NCBI RefSeq assembly: GCF_015665295.1
Contig: NZ_JADFAJ010000016.1
Location: 124,001-188,000 of the forward strand
Direction of reading: 5' to 3'
From: Maricaulis sp.
Lineage (GTDB): Bacteria; Pseudomonadota; Alphaproteobacteria; Caulobacterales; Maricaulaceae
Length of the DNA: 64,000 bases
In this document: piece by piece, positions 49,454 to 59,725 of the stretch
Position numbering within the stretch: the first letter of the stretch is position 1
How the letters are laid out: each line of letters opens with the position of its first letter
Made by a program: the position numbers and the translations under genes
The notes under the pieces: model-generated
Database searches by the model: none
Seen by the model: the letters and a program-made list of their open reading frames with translations, nothing else
Told to the model about the DNA's origin: nothing

Positions 49454-50641
49454 TCAGCCGGCATTTGGCCGGCCGTCATCGGTGGTGACGTCGTCCCAGA
49501 ACTGTCTGACCTTGTTGAAGAAGCCGGCGCTGTCTGGATTGCAGCCCTCGCCGGACAGGTCGCAGAACTCCTTGAGGAGCTCCTTCTGGCGGTCAGACAG
49601 ATTGCGCGGGGTCTCGACGAAGAGCTCGACAATCATGTCACCGCGCGGCCCGCCACGCAGGCGTGGCATGCCCTTGCCGCGCATGCGCATGCGCTTGCCG
49701 GTCTGAGCGCCTTCAGCAATTTTCATCTCTGCCTTGCCGCCCTCGATGGTCGGCACCTGGATGGAGCAGCCGAGCGCCGCCTGAACCATCGAAGCGGGTG
49801 TCCGGCAATAGAGATTGGGCCCGTCCCGCTCGAACAGATCGTGGGCGCGCACCGAGATGAATATGTAGAGATCGCCGCGCGGCCCGCCACGGGCCCCGGC
49901 TTCGCCCTCGCCAGCGAGGCGAATGCGCGTGCCATCCTCGACGCCTGCGGGCACGGTGACATTGAGCGTGCGGGTCTTGCGGACCCGGCCAACGCCATCA
50001 CAGTCCTGGCAGGGTGTTTTCACATACTGCCCACGACCGCCGCATTGCGGGCAGGTCTGTTCCATTGTGAAGAAACCCTGCGAGCGACGGATACGTCCGG
50101 CACCCTGACAGGTGCCACAACTTTCCAGCTCCGTGCCGGGTTCATTGCCCTGGCCATCGCAACGCTCACAATGCATGGCGGTGGGGACCTTGATGGTCTC
50201 GTCCTTGCCGTGGAATGCGTCTTCCAGGCTGATTTCCAGGTCGAAGCGAAGATCGGCGCCGCGCGCCGGGCCGGAATGACCGCGTCCGCCACGCCGGCCA
50301 CCCATGCCGCCGCCCATATTGAAGGCATCGCCGAAGACCTGTTCGAAAATATCCGCGAAATCGGCCGCTCCGCCACCGCCGCCGAACGGACCCTGACCAT
50401 TGCCCATGCCACCCTGCTCGAAGGCGGCATGCCCCATGCGGTCATAAGCGGCACGCTTGTCAGGATCGGAAAGGACGGAATAAGCCTCGCCGACTTCCTT
50501 GAACTGGGCCTCGGCGGCCGCGTCGCCGGGATTGCGATCCGGGTGGAATTTCATCGCCTGTTTGCGATAGGCGCTCTTCAGCGTCTTTTCGTCGGCGGTC
50601 TTCTCGACACCCAGGATTTCGTAGAAATCACGCTTGCTCAT
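49454..50641 (-). CDS. dnaJ: Chaperone DnaJ
   Basis: MSKRDFYEILGVEKTADEKTLKSAYRKQAMKFHPDRNPGD, four CxxCxGxG-type zinc motifs. Confidence 0.97.
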   Translation of the reverse strand: MSKRDFYEILGVEKTADEKTLKSAYRKQAMKFHPDRNPGDAAAEAQFKEVGEAYSVLSDPDKRAAYDRMGHAAFEQGGMGNGQGPFGGGGGAADFADIFEQVFGDAFNMGGGMGGRRGGRGHSGPARGADLRFDLEISLEDAFHGKDETIKVPTAMHCERCDGQGNEPGTELESCGTCQGAGRIRRSQGFFTMEQTCPQCGGRGQYVKTPCQDCDGVGRVRKTRTLNVTVPAGVEDGTRIRLAGEGEAGARGGPRGDLYIFISVRAHDLFERDGPNLYCRTPASMVQAALGCSIQVPTIEGGKAEMKIAEGAQTGKRMRMRGKGMPRLRGGPRGDMIVELFVETPRNLSDRQKELLKEFCDLSGEGCNPDSAGFFNKVRQFWDDVTTDDGRPNAG

Positions 50642-51507
50642 GACAGGTCACCTGTAGGCAGAACCAGTACTGCGTTCTGCCGCATTTGCTGGGCTACCGT
50701 GTAGCCGTGTTCAAGACAGAGACCGGCGGCGCCATCGGTAATGGCAGCCTCATGCCGGGTCTCCAGAAGGATCATGGTCGGCCAGAGACTGCGCGGTGAT
50801 TCCGCGAAGAAGCCGTTAAGGACAGGCTCCTCGAAGCCCTCGATATCCATTTTCATCACGTCAACGCGGTCAGTGCCGGCTTCGGTCAGGGCCGCGCCCA
50901 GCGGGCGCAGGCGGATCGCGTCGCCGGTCTCGCCGCCACTGGCCACATGGACCTCGCCGCGATTGGTGGCCGACTGGACCATCGCGCCCTCGCCCTCTTC
51001 AGCGCCGAGCGCGTAGGGCAGAACGGTCACAGCTGACGCCTTGGACACAGCCAGATTGAACTCCAGCCGACGCCGGTTCTCGATGTCCGGCTCGATCGCG
51101 ATTGCTCGGACGGGACGCGACTGGACAGCCGCATCGGCCAGAACGGACAGCGTGTAGAGACCGGCATTGGCGCCGGCATCGACGAAGACGAAGGTTTCAC
51201 CGGCCGGTTTGGCGACCATCGCCTCGCGAATGGCGCGACGCTCGGCGCTGTCCCAGCTTTTCGAGCCGGCAAAGACGCGTTTCTCGCACCGATTATCGCG
51301 AAGGTGGACGCGAGCAAACTGGCCGGGGAAGACCTCGATATCCGCAATGTCACGGCCGCCTGACATCAGCGCCCGTCGCACGACGGATTCGGCGCTGCGC
51401 CGCAGCGCATCACTCGGCATCGCCATAGGCAGACGTCGGAACCGCTCGGCCAGGGGCGAGAGGGCGAAGGCTCCGAACGGAGCAGTCAGGGGATCGGGAC
51501 GGGTCAT
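50638..51507 (-). CDS. FkbM-family methyltransferase
   Basis: FVFVDAGANAGLYTLSVL, RAIAIEPDIENRRRLEFNL, VDVMKMDIEGFEEPVLNGF. Confidence 0.9.
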   Translation of the reverse strand: MTRPDPLTAPFGAFALSPLAERFRRLPMAMPSDALRRSAESVVRRALMSGGRDIADIEVFPGQFARVHLRDNRCEKRVFAGSKSWDSAERRAIREAMVAKPAGETFVFVDAGANAGLYTLSVLADAAVQSRPVRAIAIEPDIENRRRLEFNLAVSKASAVTVLPYALGAEEGEGAMVQSATNRGEVHVASGGETGDAIRLRPLGAALTEAGTDRVDVMKMDIEGFEEPVLNGFFAESPRSLWPTMILLETRHEAAITDGAAGLCLEHGYTVAQQMRQNAVLVLPTGDLS

Positions 51508-51568
51508 GGCCGGGCCTTGCAGGGCTTGGACCGGGAGGGGACGGAACCCTCCCGGTCAAAACCGGACC

Positions 51569-53479
51569 TTACGCGTCTTTCTTCTTGTCGTCGTCGACTT
51601 CGGAGAACTCCGCATCGACGACGTCATCATCGCCTTCGGCGTCAGACTTGGCATCGGATTCAGCCGCTTCGGTCTGCTGGGCCGCATACATGGCCTCGCC
51701 GAGCTTCATGGCTGCCTGGACCAGGGCCTGGGTCTTCTGCTGGATGGCTTCAAGATCTTCGCCATCCTTGACTTCTTTCAGCTCGTTCAAAGCCGCCTCG
51801 ATGGCGCCCTTGTCTTCACCGGGCACCTTGTCGCCGAACTCCTCGAGCTGTTTTTCGGTCTGATGGACCATCGCCTCGGCACCATTGCGGGCCTCGACGA
51901 GTTCCTTCTTCTTCTTGTCCGCCTCGGCATTGGCCTCGGCATCCTTGACCATCTGCTCGATATCATCGTCCGACAGGCCGCCGGAAGCCTGGATCCGGAT
52001 GACCTGCTCCTTGCCGGTCGCCTTGTCCTTGGCAGACACGTTGACAATGCCGTTGGCGTCGATGTCGAAAGTGACCTCGATCTGGGGCAGGCCGCGCGGT
52101 GCCGGCGGGATGCCAACCAGGTCGAACTGACCCAGGAGCTTGTTGTCGGCCGCCATTTCGCGCTCGCCCTGCGACACGCGGATGGTCACCGCAGTCTGGT
52201 TGTCATCGGCGGTCGAGAAGGTCTGCGACTTCTTGGTCGGGATCGTTGTATTGCGCTCGATCAGGCGGGTGAAGACACCACCCAGCGTTTCGATACCCAG
52301 CGACAGCGGGGTCACGTCGAGCAGGAGTACGTCTTTCACATCGCCCTGGAGGACGCCGGCCTGGATGGCGGCACCCATGGCAACGACTTCATCCGGGTTC
52401 ACACCCTTGTGCGGGTCCTTGCCGAAGAAGCCCTTCACGGCCTCCTGCACCTTGGGCATGCGGGTCATGCCGCCGACCAGAACGATGTCGTCAATGTCGG
52501 ACGGGCTCAGGCCGGCATCCTTGAGCGCCTTCTTGCAGGGCTCCAGCGTGCGCTTGACCAGATCCTCGACCAGGGCTTCCAGCTTGGCGCGGGAGAGCTT
52601 GATATTGAGGTGTTTCGGCCCCGAGGCATCGGCCGTGATGAAGGGCAGGTTCACTTCATACGAGGTGGCCGAAGAGAGTTCCTTCTTGGCCTTCTCGGCT
52701 TCTTCCTTCAGGCGCTGGAGAGCCAGCTTGTCGGCCTTCAGGTCGATGCCGCTTTCCTTTTTGAACTCGTCCGCGAGGTACTGGACGATGCGCATGTCGA
52801 AGTCTTCACCGCCCAGGAAGGTGTCACCATTGGTGGCCTTCACTTCGAACACGCCGTCACCGATCTCCAGGACCGAGACGTCAAATGTGCCGCCGCCGAG
52901 ATCGAAGACGGCAATCGTCTTGTTCTCGCCCTTGTCGAGGCCATAGGCCAGGGCCGCCGCGGTCGGCTCATTGATGATGCGCAGGACTTCAAGGCCGGCA
53001 ATCTTGCCCGCGTCCTTGGTGGCCTGGCGTTGGGCATCGTCGAAATAGGCCGGAACCGTGATCACGGCCTTCTCGACCTTTTCGCCGAGATAGCTTTCCG
53101 CGGTCTCCTTCATCTTCTGCAGAGTGAAGGCAGAGATTTCCGACGGGGAATATTTCTTGTCGCGACCCTGGACCCAGGCATCATTGCTGTCCGACGGGAC
53201 AATCTTGTAGGGCACCATGTCGATGTCCTTTTTGACCGTCGGGTCGTCCATCATGCGGCCGATCAGGCGCTTGATGGCAAAGAAGGTGTAGTCGGGATTG
53301 GTGACGGCCTGGCGTTTCGCCGGCTGGCCGATAAGGCGCTGGCCATCCTCCGTGAAGGCCACGACGGACGGGGTGGTCCGGACGCCTTCTGAATTCTCGA
53401 TGACCTTCGCCTGGCCGCTTTCCATAACAGCCACACAGGAATTGGTCGTACCCAGGTCGATGCCGATAACCTTGCTCAT
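51569..53479 (-). CDS. dnaK: Molecular chaperone DnaK
   Basis: [42 protein letters not shown]; start at 53479. Confidence 0.98.
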   Translation of the reverse strand: MSKVIGIDLGTTNSCVAVMESGQAKVIENSEGVRTTPSVVAFTEDGQRLIGQPAKRQAVTNPDYTFFAIKRLIGRMMDDPTVKKDIDMVPYKIVPSDSNDAWVQGRDKKYSPSEISAFTLQKMKETAESYLGEKVEKAVITVPAYFDDAQRQATKDAGKIAGLEVLRIINEPTAAALAYGLDKGENKTIAVFDLGGGTFDVSVLEIGDGVFEVKATNGDTFLGGEDFDMRIVQYLADEFKKESGIDLKADKLALQRLKEEAEKAKKELSSATSYEVNLPFITADASGPKHLNIKLSRAKLEALVEDLVKRTLEPCKKALKDAGLSPSDIDDIVLVGGMTRMPKVQEAVKGFFGKDPHKGVNPDEVVAMGAAIQAGVLQGDVKDVLLLDVTPLSLGIETLGGVFTRLIERNTTIPTKKSQTFSTADDNQTAVTIRVSQGEREMAADNKLLGQFDLVGIPPAPRGLPQIEVTFDIDANGIVNVSAKDKATGKEQVIRIQASGGLSDDDIEQMVKDAEANAEADKKKKELVEARNGAEAMVHQTEKQLEEFGDKVPGEDKGAIEAALNELKEVKDGEDLEAIQQKTQALVQAAMKLGEAMYAAQQTEAAESDAKSDAEGDDDVVDAEFSEVDDDKKKDA

Positions 53480-53589
53480 TGATCGCTTCTCCGTTTTTTC
53501 CAAGCGGGACCCGTCCGGCGAATGCGCGGCCTTCAAATGAAGCACCCCACATCCCGCTGACTGTCCCCTTCGGGATCGTCATTGATGAT

Positions 53590-53641
53590 ACCGGTGTGCC
53601 GACACCGGTCTGGTTCAAATGTTCGCGGGAATAACCCCGCG
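53590..53641 (-). promoter_or_regulatory. Two hairpins upstream of dnaK
   Basis: ACCGGTGT-gccg-ACACCGGT (53590-53609) and CGCGGG-N6-CCCGCG (53624-53641). Confidence 0.45.
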
Positions 53642-53827
53642 CTCAGTGGGCGATTTAGGGAGGCGGGAGATACAGTGCAAGGGCTGCGTCAGCTGCATCG
53701 CATATGAGCCATACGCATTTGATATGACTCAAGGACCGTCCTGCAGGTTCGCGGCGCTTGCGGGTTCCGGCTGAGTTGCCTCAGGGAGCGGGTGGTCAGA
53801 GGCCCTGATGCACCCCATCTTGGGTGG

Positions 53828-54466
53828 ATGAGCGCAGCATTTTCCATGCCATCCGGCTTTCGCCTTCTGCCTGGCCGACTGTCCCGACAGCAACAGGCGG
53901 TACTGATCGACGCAGTCATCGCTGCGCAAGACACGGCGCCTTTCTGGCGGCCGTCCATGCCGAGAACCGGGCAGCCGCTGTCCGTCACGATGACGAATTT
54001 CGGCTCGTTGGGCTGGGTGACCGACAAGCGGGATGGTTACCGCTATGAGCCCACCCATCCTGAAACGGGATCGCCCTGGCCGGAAATGCCCGCCCTGCTG
54101 ACCGAACTCTGGCAGGAAGTGGCGGATTATCCCGCCCTGCCTGAAGCCTGTCTGGTCAACTGGTACGCGCCGGACAGTCGTATGGGGATGCATGTCGACT
54201 GGGACGAGGAAGCGACAGACGCTGCCGTTGTCTCCATTTCGCTCGGCGACAAGGCGCGCTTCCGGCTCGGTGGCCAAAGGCGCGGGGGCAAGACAGGCTC
54301 CATGGTCCTGTCATCGGGCGATGTCGTGGTTCTCGGCGACGAAGCACGGTCTTGCTATCACGGCGTTGACCGGATTTATCCGGGCACGTCGACCTTGCTG
54401 CCTCCAGAGGCCTTCCCTGGTGGCGGCCGCATCAATCTGACAATGCGACGGGTGAAACGGGCATAG
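53828..54466 (+). CDS. alkB: AlkB-like 2-oxoglutarate-dependent DNA repair dioxygenase
   Basis: NWYAPDSRMGMHVDWDEEATDAAVVSISLGDKARFRLGGQRRGG, RINLTMRR. Confidence 0.93.
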   Translation: MSAAFSMPSGFRLLPGRLSRQQQAVLIDAVIAAQDTAPFWRPSMPRTGQPLSVTMTNFGSLGWVTDKRDGYRYEPTHPETGSPWPEMPALLTELWQEVADYPALPEACLVNWYAPDSRMGMHVDWDEEATDAAVVSISLGDKARFRLGGQRRGGKTGSMVLSSGDVVVLGDEARSCYHGVDRIYPGTSTLLPPEAFPGGGRINLTMRRVKRA

Positions 54467-54476
54467 GTCGCAAATG

Positions 54477-56003
54477 TCAGGCCTGGCCCGGCACCTCCCG
54501 GTTCGGCGCCTCGTCATCGGGCAGATAGCTCAGCGCGGTCATCGGCAGGGAGCGGCCATTGGCCTGCACGATCCGGACATGTTTGCGACCGAGCCGGCGG
54601 GGCTCTGGCACGCCGCAGGAATGGGCGATGATCTCGACATGTTTGCGCACCGTGTTGGCGTATTCAGCGACCCGCTCCGCCTTGTCCTTGACGACCAGAC
54701 CGCGTTGCAGGCGCTTGTCGTGGGTCGTCACGCCCGTCGGGCAGGTATTCTTGTGACATTTCAGCGCCTGGATGCAGCCGAGCGAGAACATGAAGCCGCG
54801 GCCGCACTGGATGAAATCGGCTCCAGCCGCGAGGGCCCAGGCAACAGATCCCGGCGTCAACAGCTTGCCGGATGCGATCACGCGGATGCGCTCCTTCAGG
54901 CCGTAGCGCTCGAGCAGGGAAACGGCGATCGGCAGGCTCTCGCGAATGGTCAGGCCGACATTGTCCATCAGCGCCATCGGGGCCGCGCCGGTACCGCCAT
55001 CACCGCTGTCGATGGTGAAGAAATCCGGGGCGCTGTCAGGTCCACGCTTGGTGATCTCGACACACATCTCCTCGATCCAGCCATAGGCGCCGATCACCGC
55101 CTTGAATCCGACGGGCTTGCCGGTCACCTCACGGATATGACCGATCATGTCGAGCAAGCCGCCGATATCGTCGAACTCGGGATGCCGGTTGGGTGAGATC
55201 GAGGCCTGTCCGACAGGGATGCCGCGAATCCTGGCAATGTCGCGGGTCACCTTTTCTGCCGGCAGGATGCCACCCTTGCCCGGCTTGGCGCCCTGCGACA
55301 GCTTGAGCTCGAACATCCGGACCTGTTCGTGACCGGCAACCCGGCGCAGGTTCTCGTCTGAGAGGCCGCCCTGATCATCACGCACGCCGTATTTCGCCGT
55401 GCCGATCTGGAAGACGATGTCGCAGCCACCCTCCAGATGCATCGGCGACAGCCCTCCCTCGCCGGTATTCATCCAGATCCCGGCCTTCGCCGCCCCGCGT
55501 GACAGCGCCCGCACGGCCGGTTTCGACAGAGCGCCATAACTCATCCCGGAGATGTTGAAGAAGGAGGGGGCGTCATAGGGCGTGCGGGCCTGGGGTCCGA
55601 CGCGCAGTGGCTGGGCTTCTGCGGCATGGTCGTCGAGCAGGGGAAAGGGGCAATTGACGAAAATCGCCGTGCCCGGCTTGTCCATTGGCTTGGTCGATCC
55701 GAAAGGGATGGTGCCGCCCTTGCCTTGCGATGACCGGTAGACCCAATCACGCTCGGCCCGGTTGAAGGGCAGTTCCTCGCGGTCCATCGCGAAGAAATAT
55801 TGCCGGAAGAACTCGCCCAGGGTTGTAAAAAGCGACCGGAAACGTCCGACGACCGGGTAGTTGCGCCGGATCGCATCGCGCGTTTGCAGACGGTCGACGA
55901 CATACATGCCGAATGCCACGAGCACGGCCAGGCCTATGGCCAGAATGAAAACCTGGGTCAGGATGTTCATCGCATCCATTGCCCAGCCAGGCAGCATCGT
56001 CAT
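54477..56003 (-). CDS. FMN-binding glutamate synthase family protein
   Basis: FNISGMSYGALSKPAVRALSRGAAKAG, TGEGGLSPMHLEGGCDIVFQIGTAKYG, IDSGDGGTGAAPMALMDNVG. Confidence 0.93.
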   Translation of the reverse strand: MTMLPGWAMDAMNILTQVFILAIGLAVLVAFGMYVVDRLQTRDAIRRNYPVVGRFRSLFTTLGEFFRQYFFAMDREELPFNRAERDWVYRSSQGKGGTIPFGSTKPMDKPGTAIFVNCPFPLLDDHAAEAQPLRVGPQARTPYDAPSFFNISGMSYGALSKPAVRALSRGAAKAGIWMNTGEGGLSPMHLEGGCDIVFQIGTAKYGVRDDQGGLSDENLRRVAGHEQVRMFELKLSQGAKPGKGGILPAEKVTRDIARIRGIPVGQASISPNRHPEFDDIGGLLDMIGHIREVTGKPVGFKAVIGAYGWIEEMCVEITKRGPDSAPDFFTIDSGDGGTGAAPMALMDNVGLTIRESLPIAVSLLERYGLKERIRVIASGKLLTPGSVAWALAAGADFIQCGRGFMFSLGCIQALKCHKNTCPTGVTTHDKRLQRGLVVKDKAERVAEYANTVRKHVEIIAHSCGVPEPRRLGRKHVRIVQANGRSLPMTALSYLPDDEAPNREVPGQA

Positions 56004-56102
56004 GGAACTCTCCCGCTTGTGCGCAACGCATCATGACCCGACATCGATCGTGATGCGAGAGGTAGCGGCGCGCATGACGCGGGTGTGATGCCTCGTGTGC
56101 GC

Positions 56103-56747
56103 TCAGGCCTTCATGTCGACATTGCCGCCTGAACCACCCGACGCGTCACCATTGCCGGCCGCCGGGCCGGAGGAGACGGCGACCATGGCGGCGCGCAAGG
56201 TGCGGTCCGCAATCACAAAACCGGTCTGCATGACGGCGGCGATCGTGCCTGCCCCGTGGTCGGACGGGATCTGGGCAACGGCTTGGTGTTTGTGTGGATC
56301 GAAAGCGTCACCGGGTTGCGGATCGACCTTCTTGACGCCGTGGCGCTCCAGCTTGGTCGCCATGGCCTTCTCGGTCATCGCGACGCCCTCGACCAGGTTC
56401 TTCACGGCGTCCGGCGCATCGGCAAGGGCGGCCTCATCGACGGCGCTCACGGCGCGGGTCAGATTGTCGGAAATGTCGAGCATGTCCTTGGCAAAGCTGG
56501 AGACAGCATAGCTGCGCGCGTCGGCGACATCGCGATCCGCCCGCTTGCGGGCATTCTCGGCCTCGGCCAGGGCGCGCAGCAGCTTGTCGCGCATGGAATC
56601 GAGCTCGGCGGTCAGCTTGGGGATTGGATCATCCGCGACCGGCGCGTCTGCTTGAGCCGAATTGGCATTGGCCGCGGCCTCCGCTTTTGCGGTGTCGTCC
56701 TGAGGGGTTTCGGTGTCGTTTTGCGGCTTGTTCTCTGTGTCGCTCAT
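56103..56747 (-). CDS. grpE: Nucleotide exchange factor GrpE
   Basis: RDKLLRALAEAENARKRADRDVADARSYAVSSFAKDMLDISDNL; start at 56747. Confidence 0.95.
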   Translation of the reverse strand: MSDTENKPQNDTETPQDDTAKAEAAANANSAQADAPVADDPIPKLTAELDSMRDKLLRALAEAENARKRADRDVADARSYAVSSFAKDMLDISDNLTRAVSAVDEAALADAPDAVKNLVEGVAMTEKAMATKLERHGVKKVDPQPGDAFDPHKHQAVAQIPSDHGAGTIAAVMQTGFVIADRTLRAAMVAVSSGPAAGNGDASGGSGGNVDMKA

Positions 56748-56754
56748 CTTGTCT

Positions 56755-57834
56755 TCACTCTCGCGATCGCGCGCCATCCAGTATCTGTCCGACCACACGG
56801 GCGGTGTAGTCGACGAGGGGGATAACACGGGCATAGTTCAAACGTGTGGGGCCAATTACACCCAGCGCCCCGATGATTTCCTGTTCGGCATTCATATAGG
56901 GAGCCACGATCACACTGGAACCCGACAGACTGAAAAGCGGGTTTTCGGCGCCGATGAAGAGGCGCACACCCTGGGCGTCCCGCGCCTTGTCCAGCAGGGT
57001 GATCAGCTCTTCCTTGCGCTCGATGTCCTCGAACAGCAGGCGGATGCGCTCGAGGTCGCCGGCGGCATCAAGGCTTTCCAGCAGGCGGGCCTGGCCCCGC
57101 ACGATCAGCGAGCGCTCCCGGCTCTGGCCGCCGCTCCAGTCGGCCAGACCCCGTTTGACCAGGCTTTCAGCCGCCCCGTCCAGTGCTGAGCGCCGCTCGG
57201 CGATCTCCAGCTCGATGACCTTGCGGGCATCGCTGAGGGTTCGGCCTTTCAGGCGCGTCGAAAGATAGTTTCCGGCCTCGATCAGCGCCGCTGGCGGAAT
57301 CCCGTCGGGCGAGCGCATGAGCCGGTTTTCGACACTGCCGTCCTCGAACACCAGGACGGCCAGCATCTCGACCGAGGAGAGCGGCACGAATTCAACATGG
57401 CGCAGCGGCGCTTCGCGTTTGGAGGTGATGACCAGACCGGCACCGCCCGCCAGGCCGCCGAGCAGCGAAGTCGCCTCGCCCAGCAGGTCCTGGGTCGAGC
57501 GGCCGGACACCGAGACGCGGCCCTCGATCGCCTGGCGCTCGTCGGCTGACAGCTCGCCGATCTGCAACAGCCCGTCGACGAAGAGCCGGAGCCCGGCATG
57601 GGTCGGCATGCGGCCGGCGCTGGAGTGCGGCGCACTCAGAAGGCCGAGATCGGCCAGGTCCGCCATGGTGTTGCGGATCGAGGCCGGGGACAGGGATAAA
57701 TTGCCGCTTTGCGACAGGGTGCGGGAGCCGACCGGGTCGCCGGAGCGCAGATAGGCCTCGACGATCTCGCGAAAGATCGTGCGCATGCGATCATCCAGCG
57801 CGGCCAGGGCCGATTGCGGAACAGTCTGGGACAT
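56755..57834 (-). CDS. hrcA: Heat-inducible transcription repressor HrcA
   Basis: IFREIVEAYLRSGDPVGSRTLSQ, LGVIGPTRLNYARVIPLVDYTARVV. Confidence 0.97.
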   Translation of the reverse strand: MSQTVPQSALAALDDRMRTIFREIVEAYLRSGDPVGSRTLSQSGNLSLSPASIRNTMADLADLGLLSAPHSSAGRMPTHAGLRLFVDGLLQIGELSADERQAIEGRVSVSGRSTQDLLGEATSLLGGLAGGAGLVITSKREAPLRHVEFVPLSSVEMLAVLVFEDGSVENRLMRSPDGIPPAALIEAGNYLSTRLKGRTLSDARKVIELEIAERRSALDGAAESLVKRGLADWSGGQSRERSLIVRGQARLLESLDAAGDLERIRLLFEDIERKEELITLLDKARDAQGVRLFIGAENPLFSLSGSSVIVAPYMNAEQEIIGALGVIGPTRLNYARVIPLVDYTARVVGQILDGARSRE

Positions 57835-57956
57835 CCCTTCTCAATTAGTCGTGCCCGCGCCCGGGTTCAATCCGCTTTGCGCGCGCTTGCCGCTTGAAGC
57901 CCGTCGCCATCGCCGCTAGGAGCGGGGCCAGGACAGCACCGACACCGGAGACGAGC

Positions 57957-58673
57957 ATGAGACCCAATGGACGCGCCCGCGACGCCATGCGTGACATCAG
58001 CCTGGAGGCTGGCGCCTCGCTTTACGCCGAAGGGTCCTGTCTCGCCCGTTTCGGCGGCACGCATGTCTTGTGCACGGCCTCGGTGGAAGACAATATCCCG
58101 CCGTGGCTGCGAGGTGGCGGCAAGGGCTGGGTAACAGCGGAATACGGCATGTTGCCGCGCGCCACGCATTCGCGCTCGCGCCGCGAGGCGAGCGCCGGCA
58201 AGCAATCCGGCCGGACCCAGGAAATCCAGCGCCTGATCGGCCGCTCGCTGCGGGCGGTTGTTGATCTGAAGGCGCTCGGTGAACGCCAGATCACGATCGA
58301 TTGCGACGTCCTGCAAGCCGATGGCGGCACACGCACGGCGGCCATCACCGGCGCCTGGGTCGCGCTCAAGCAGGCGACCGCCTATCTGATCGAGGAAGGT
58401 GTGCTGGCCGAGGACCCTGTGCACGGCCAGCTCGCCGCCATCTCCTGCGGTGTCATCGACGGTGAAGCCCGGCTCGACCTTGAATATGAGGAAGATCGCC
58501 GCGCCGAGGCTGATGCCAATTTCGTGCTGACTGACCGGGGCGGGATTGTCGAGATCCAGGCCACGGCGGAAGACAGGCCGATCCCGGAATCCGATTTCGA
58601 CCTCCTCTTCGCCCTCGCCAAGGCCGGCGTGACCGATCTGTGCGCGGCGCAACTGGCGGCACTGAAGGGATAG
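57957..58673 (+). CDS. rph: Ribonuclease PH
   Basis: [60 protein letters not shown]. Confidence 0.96.
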   Translation: MRPNGRARDAMRDISLEAGASLYAEGSCLARFGGTHVLCTASVEDNIPPWLRGGGKGWVTAEYGMLPRATHSRSRREASAGKQSGRTQEIQRLIGRSLRAVVDLKALGERQITIDCDVLQADGGTRTAAITGAWVALKQATAYLIEEGVLAEDPVHGQLAAISCGVIDGEARLDLEYEEDRRAEADANFVLTDRGGIVEIQATAEDRPIPESDFDLLFALAKAGVTDLCAAQLAALKG

Positions 58674-58710
58674 TGCTTGCACTGGTGGCGGAAGCCGGGT
58701 GAATTAAAGA

Positions 58711-58801
58711 ACAGACGGCGGGGGCGCGCTGGGGGGCTGGAAACGGCCCGCACGGCCTCTTTGGGAAGGGGCTACCGTGCAGGCCCACCCCCGCCGTCTG
58801 T
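58711..58801. ncRNA. Candidate structured RNA / complex terminator between rph and the XRE gene
   Basis: Perfect 14-bp closing stem ACAGACGGCGGGGG (58711-58724)/CCCCCGCCGTCTGT (58788-58801); inner stem GGCC-C-GCACGG/CCGTGC-A-GGCC (58745-58785). Confidence 0.5.
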
Positions 58802-58844
58802 CCCGTCGACCCGAGGGCCGGCGGTTCGTGAGTGACGCGCGCGC

Positions 58845-59075
58845 CTATTCGGCCGCGTCGGCGTCATCATCCTCATCATCGAAGCTCAACAGGTCGCCGG
58901 GCTGGCAACCCAGTTCGCGGCAAAGCGCTTCCAGGGTCGAGAAGCGGACAGCCTTGGCCTTGCCTGTCTTGAGGATCGACAGGTTGGCCATGGTGATACC
59001 GACACGGTCGCAGAGTTCGGTCAGCGACATGCGGCGCTCGAGGAGCATGCGATCAAGAGTGACGCGAATGGGCAT
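58845..59075 (-). CDS. Small XRE/Cro-CI-type HTH regulator
   Basis: RMSLTELCDRVGITMANLSILKTGKAKAVRFSTLEALCRELGCQPGDLLSF. Confidence 0.93.
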   Translation of the reverse strand: MPIRVTLDRMLLERRMSLTELCDRVGITMANLSILKTGKAKAVRFSTLEALCRELGCQPGDLLSFDDEDDDADAAE

Positions 59076-59088
59076 GGTGTGCGTCTCC

Positions 59089-59643
59089 CTAAATCGTCAG
59101 TTTTTGTTCTTGGCGCATCCGCGCGCCTTCGCGGAAAACTTCCGCCAGGACCAGCAGTGCCACTACGGCAAACCAGGCCCCGAGATCGATTCCGCCGACA
59201 CCGGCCAGCTCGAGCCCGCCAACCACCGGATTGTCCATATCCAGCAGTGTCAGGATCATGGCGACAGCGCCCTGGGTGACATGGCGCAGAATCTGGTAGG
59301 CGGCGATGGCAATCGCGATGACGCGCAAATGCCCGGCATTCTCCGGCACGAAGGGATCGCCGGCGATCAGGGTCGAGAAAATGCGGCGCAGCCGGTCGAT
59401 CACGACCAGAAAAGCGACGATCTCGGCGACGAAGATCGGGTAGACCCATCCATGATTCCGGACGGCATCGAAAAACTGGGTGACGAAGCTGGGCGAATAG
59501 CCGAGCCAGTCCATCAGCAGGGTAGCCGCTGTCGCGACCAGGACGAGGGCTGAAAAACCCAGAAGGCCCCAGGCCAGATACCAGACAACGTCCAGTACTA
59601 CCTTCAAAACGGATGCCAGTGATCCGCTTCCCAGTGCCTTCAT
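59089..59643 (-). CDS. DUF2975-type four-TM membrane protein
   Basis: Four hydrophobic helices, RLRRIFSTLIAGDPFVPENAGHLRVIAIAIAAYQIL; paired with XRE regulator. Confidence 0.85.
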   Translation of the reverse strand: MKALGSGSLASVLKVVLDVVWYLAWGLLGFSALVLVATAATLLMDWLGYSPSFVTQFFDAVRNHGWVYPIFVAEIVAFLVVIDRLRRIFSTLIAGDPFVPENAGHLRVIAIAIAAYQILRHVTQGAVAMILTLLDMDNPVVGGLELAGVGGIDLGAWFAVVALLVLAEVFREGARMRQEQKLTI

Positions 59644-59671
59644 AGCCGCCCCTTCCCTTTTAGGCGTCGCA

Positions 59672-59713
59672 CGTGAGGTCCGTTGACCCTATTCCGGGAC
59701 CCCGGACCTCACG
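59672..59713 (-). promoter_or_regulatory. Hairpin in the leader between the 38-aa ORF and DUF2975 gene
   Basis: CGTGAGGTCCG (59672-59682)/CGGACCTCACG (59703-59713), perfect 11 bp. Confidence 0.55.
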
Positions 59714-59725
59714 CGACTTTTTTCA

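Noticed and set aside
51167-53392. 741-aa plus-strand ORF opposite dnaK
   Set aside because: Antisense shadow of a highly conserved gene in GC-rich codon-biased DNA; low-complexity composition, no recognisable domain.
57835-57957. CIRCE element expected near hrcA/grpE
   Set aside because: Looked for TTAGCACTC-N9-GAGTGCTAA upstream of hrcA and dnaK; not seen in this window.
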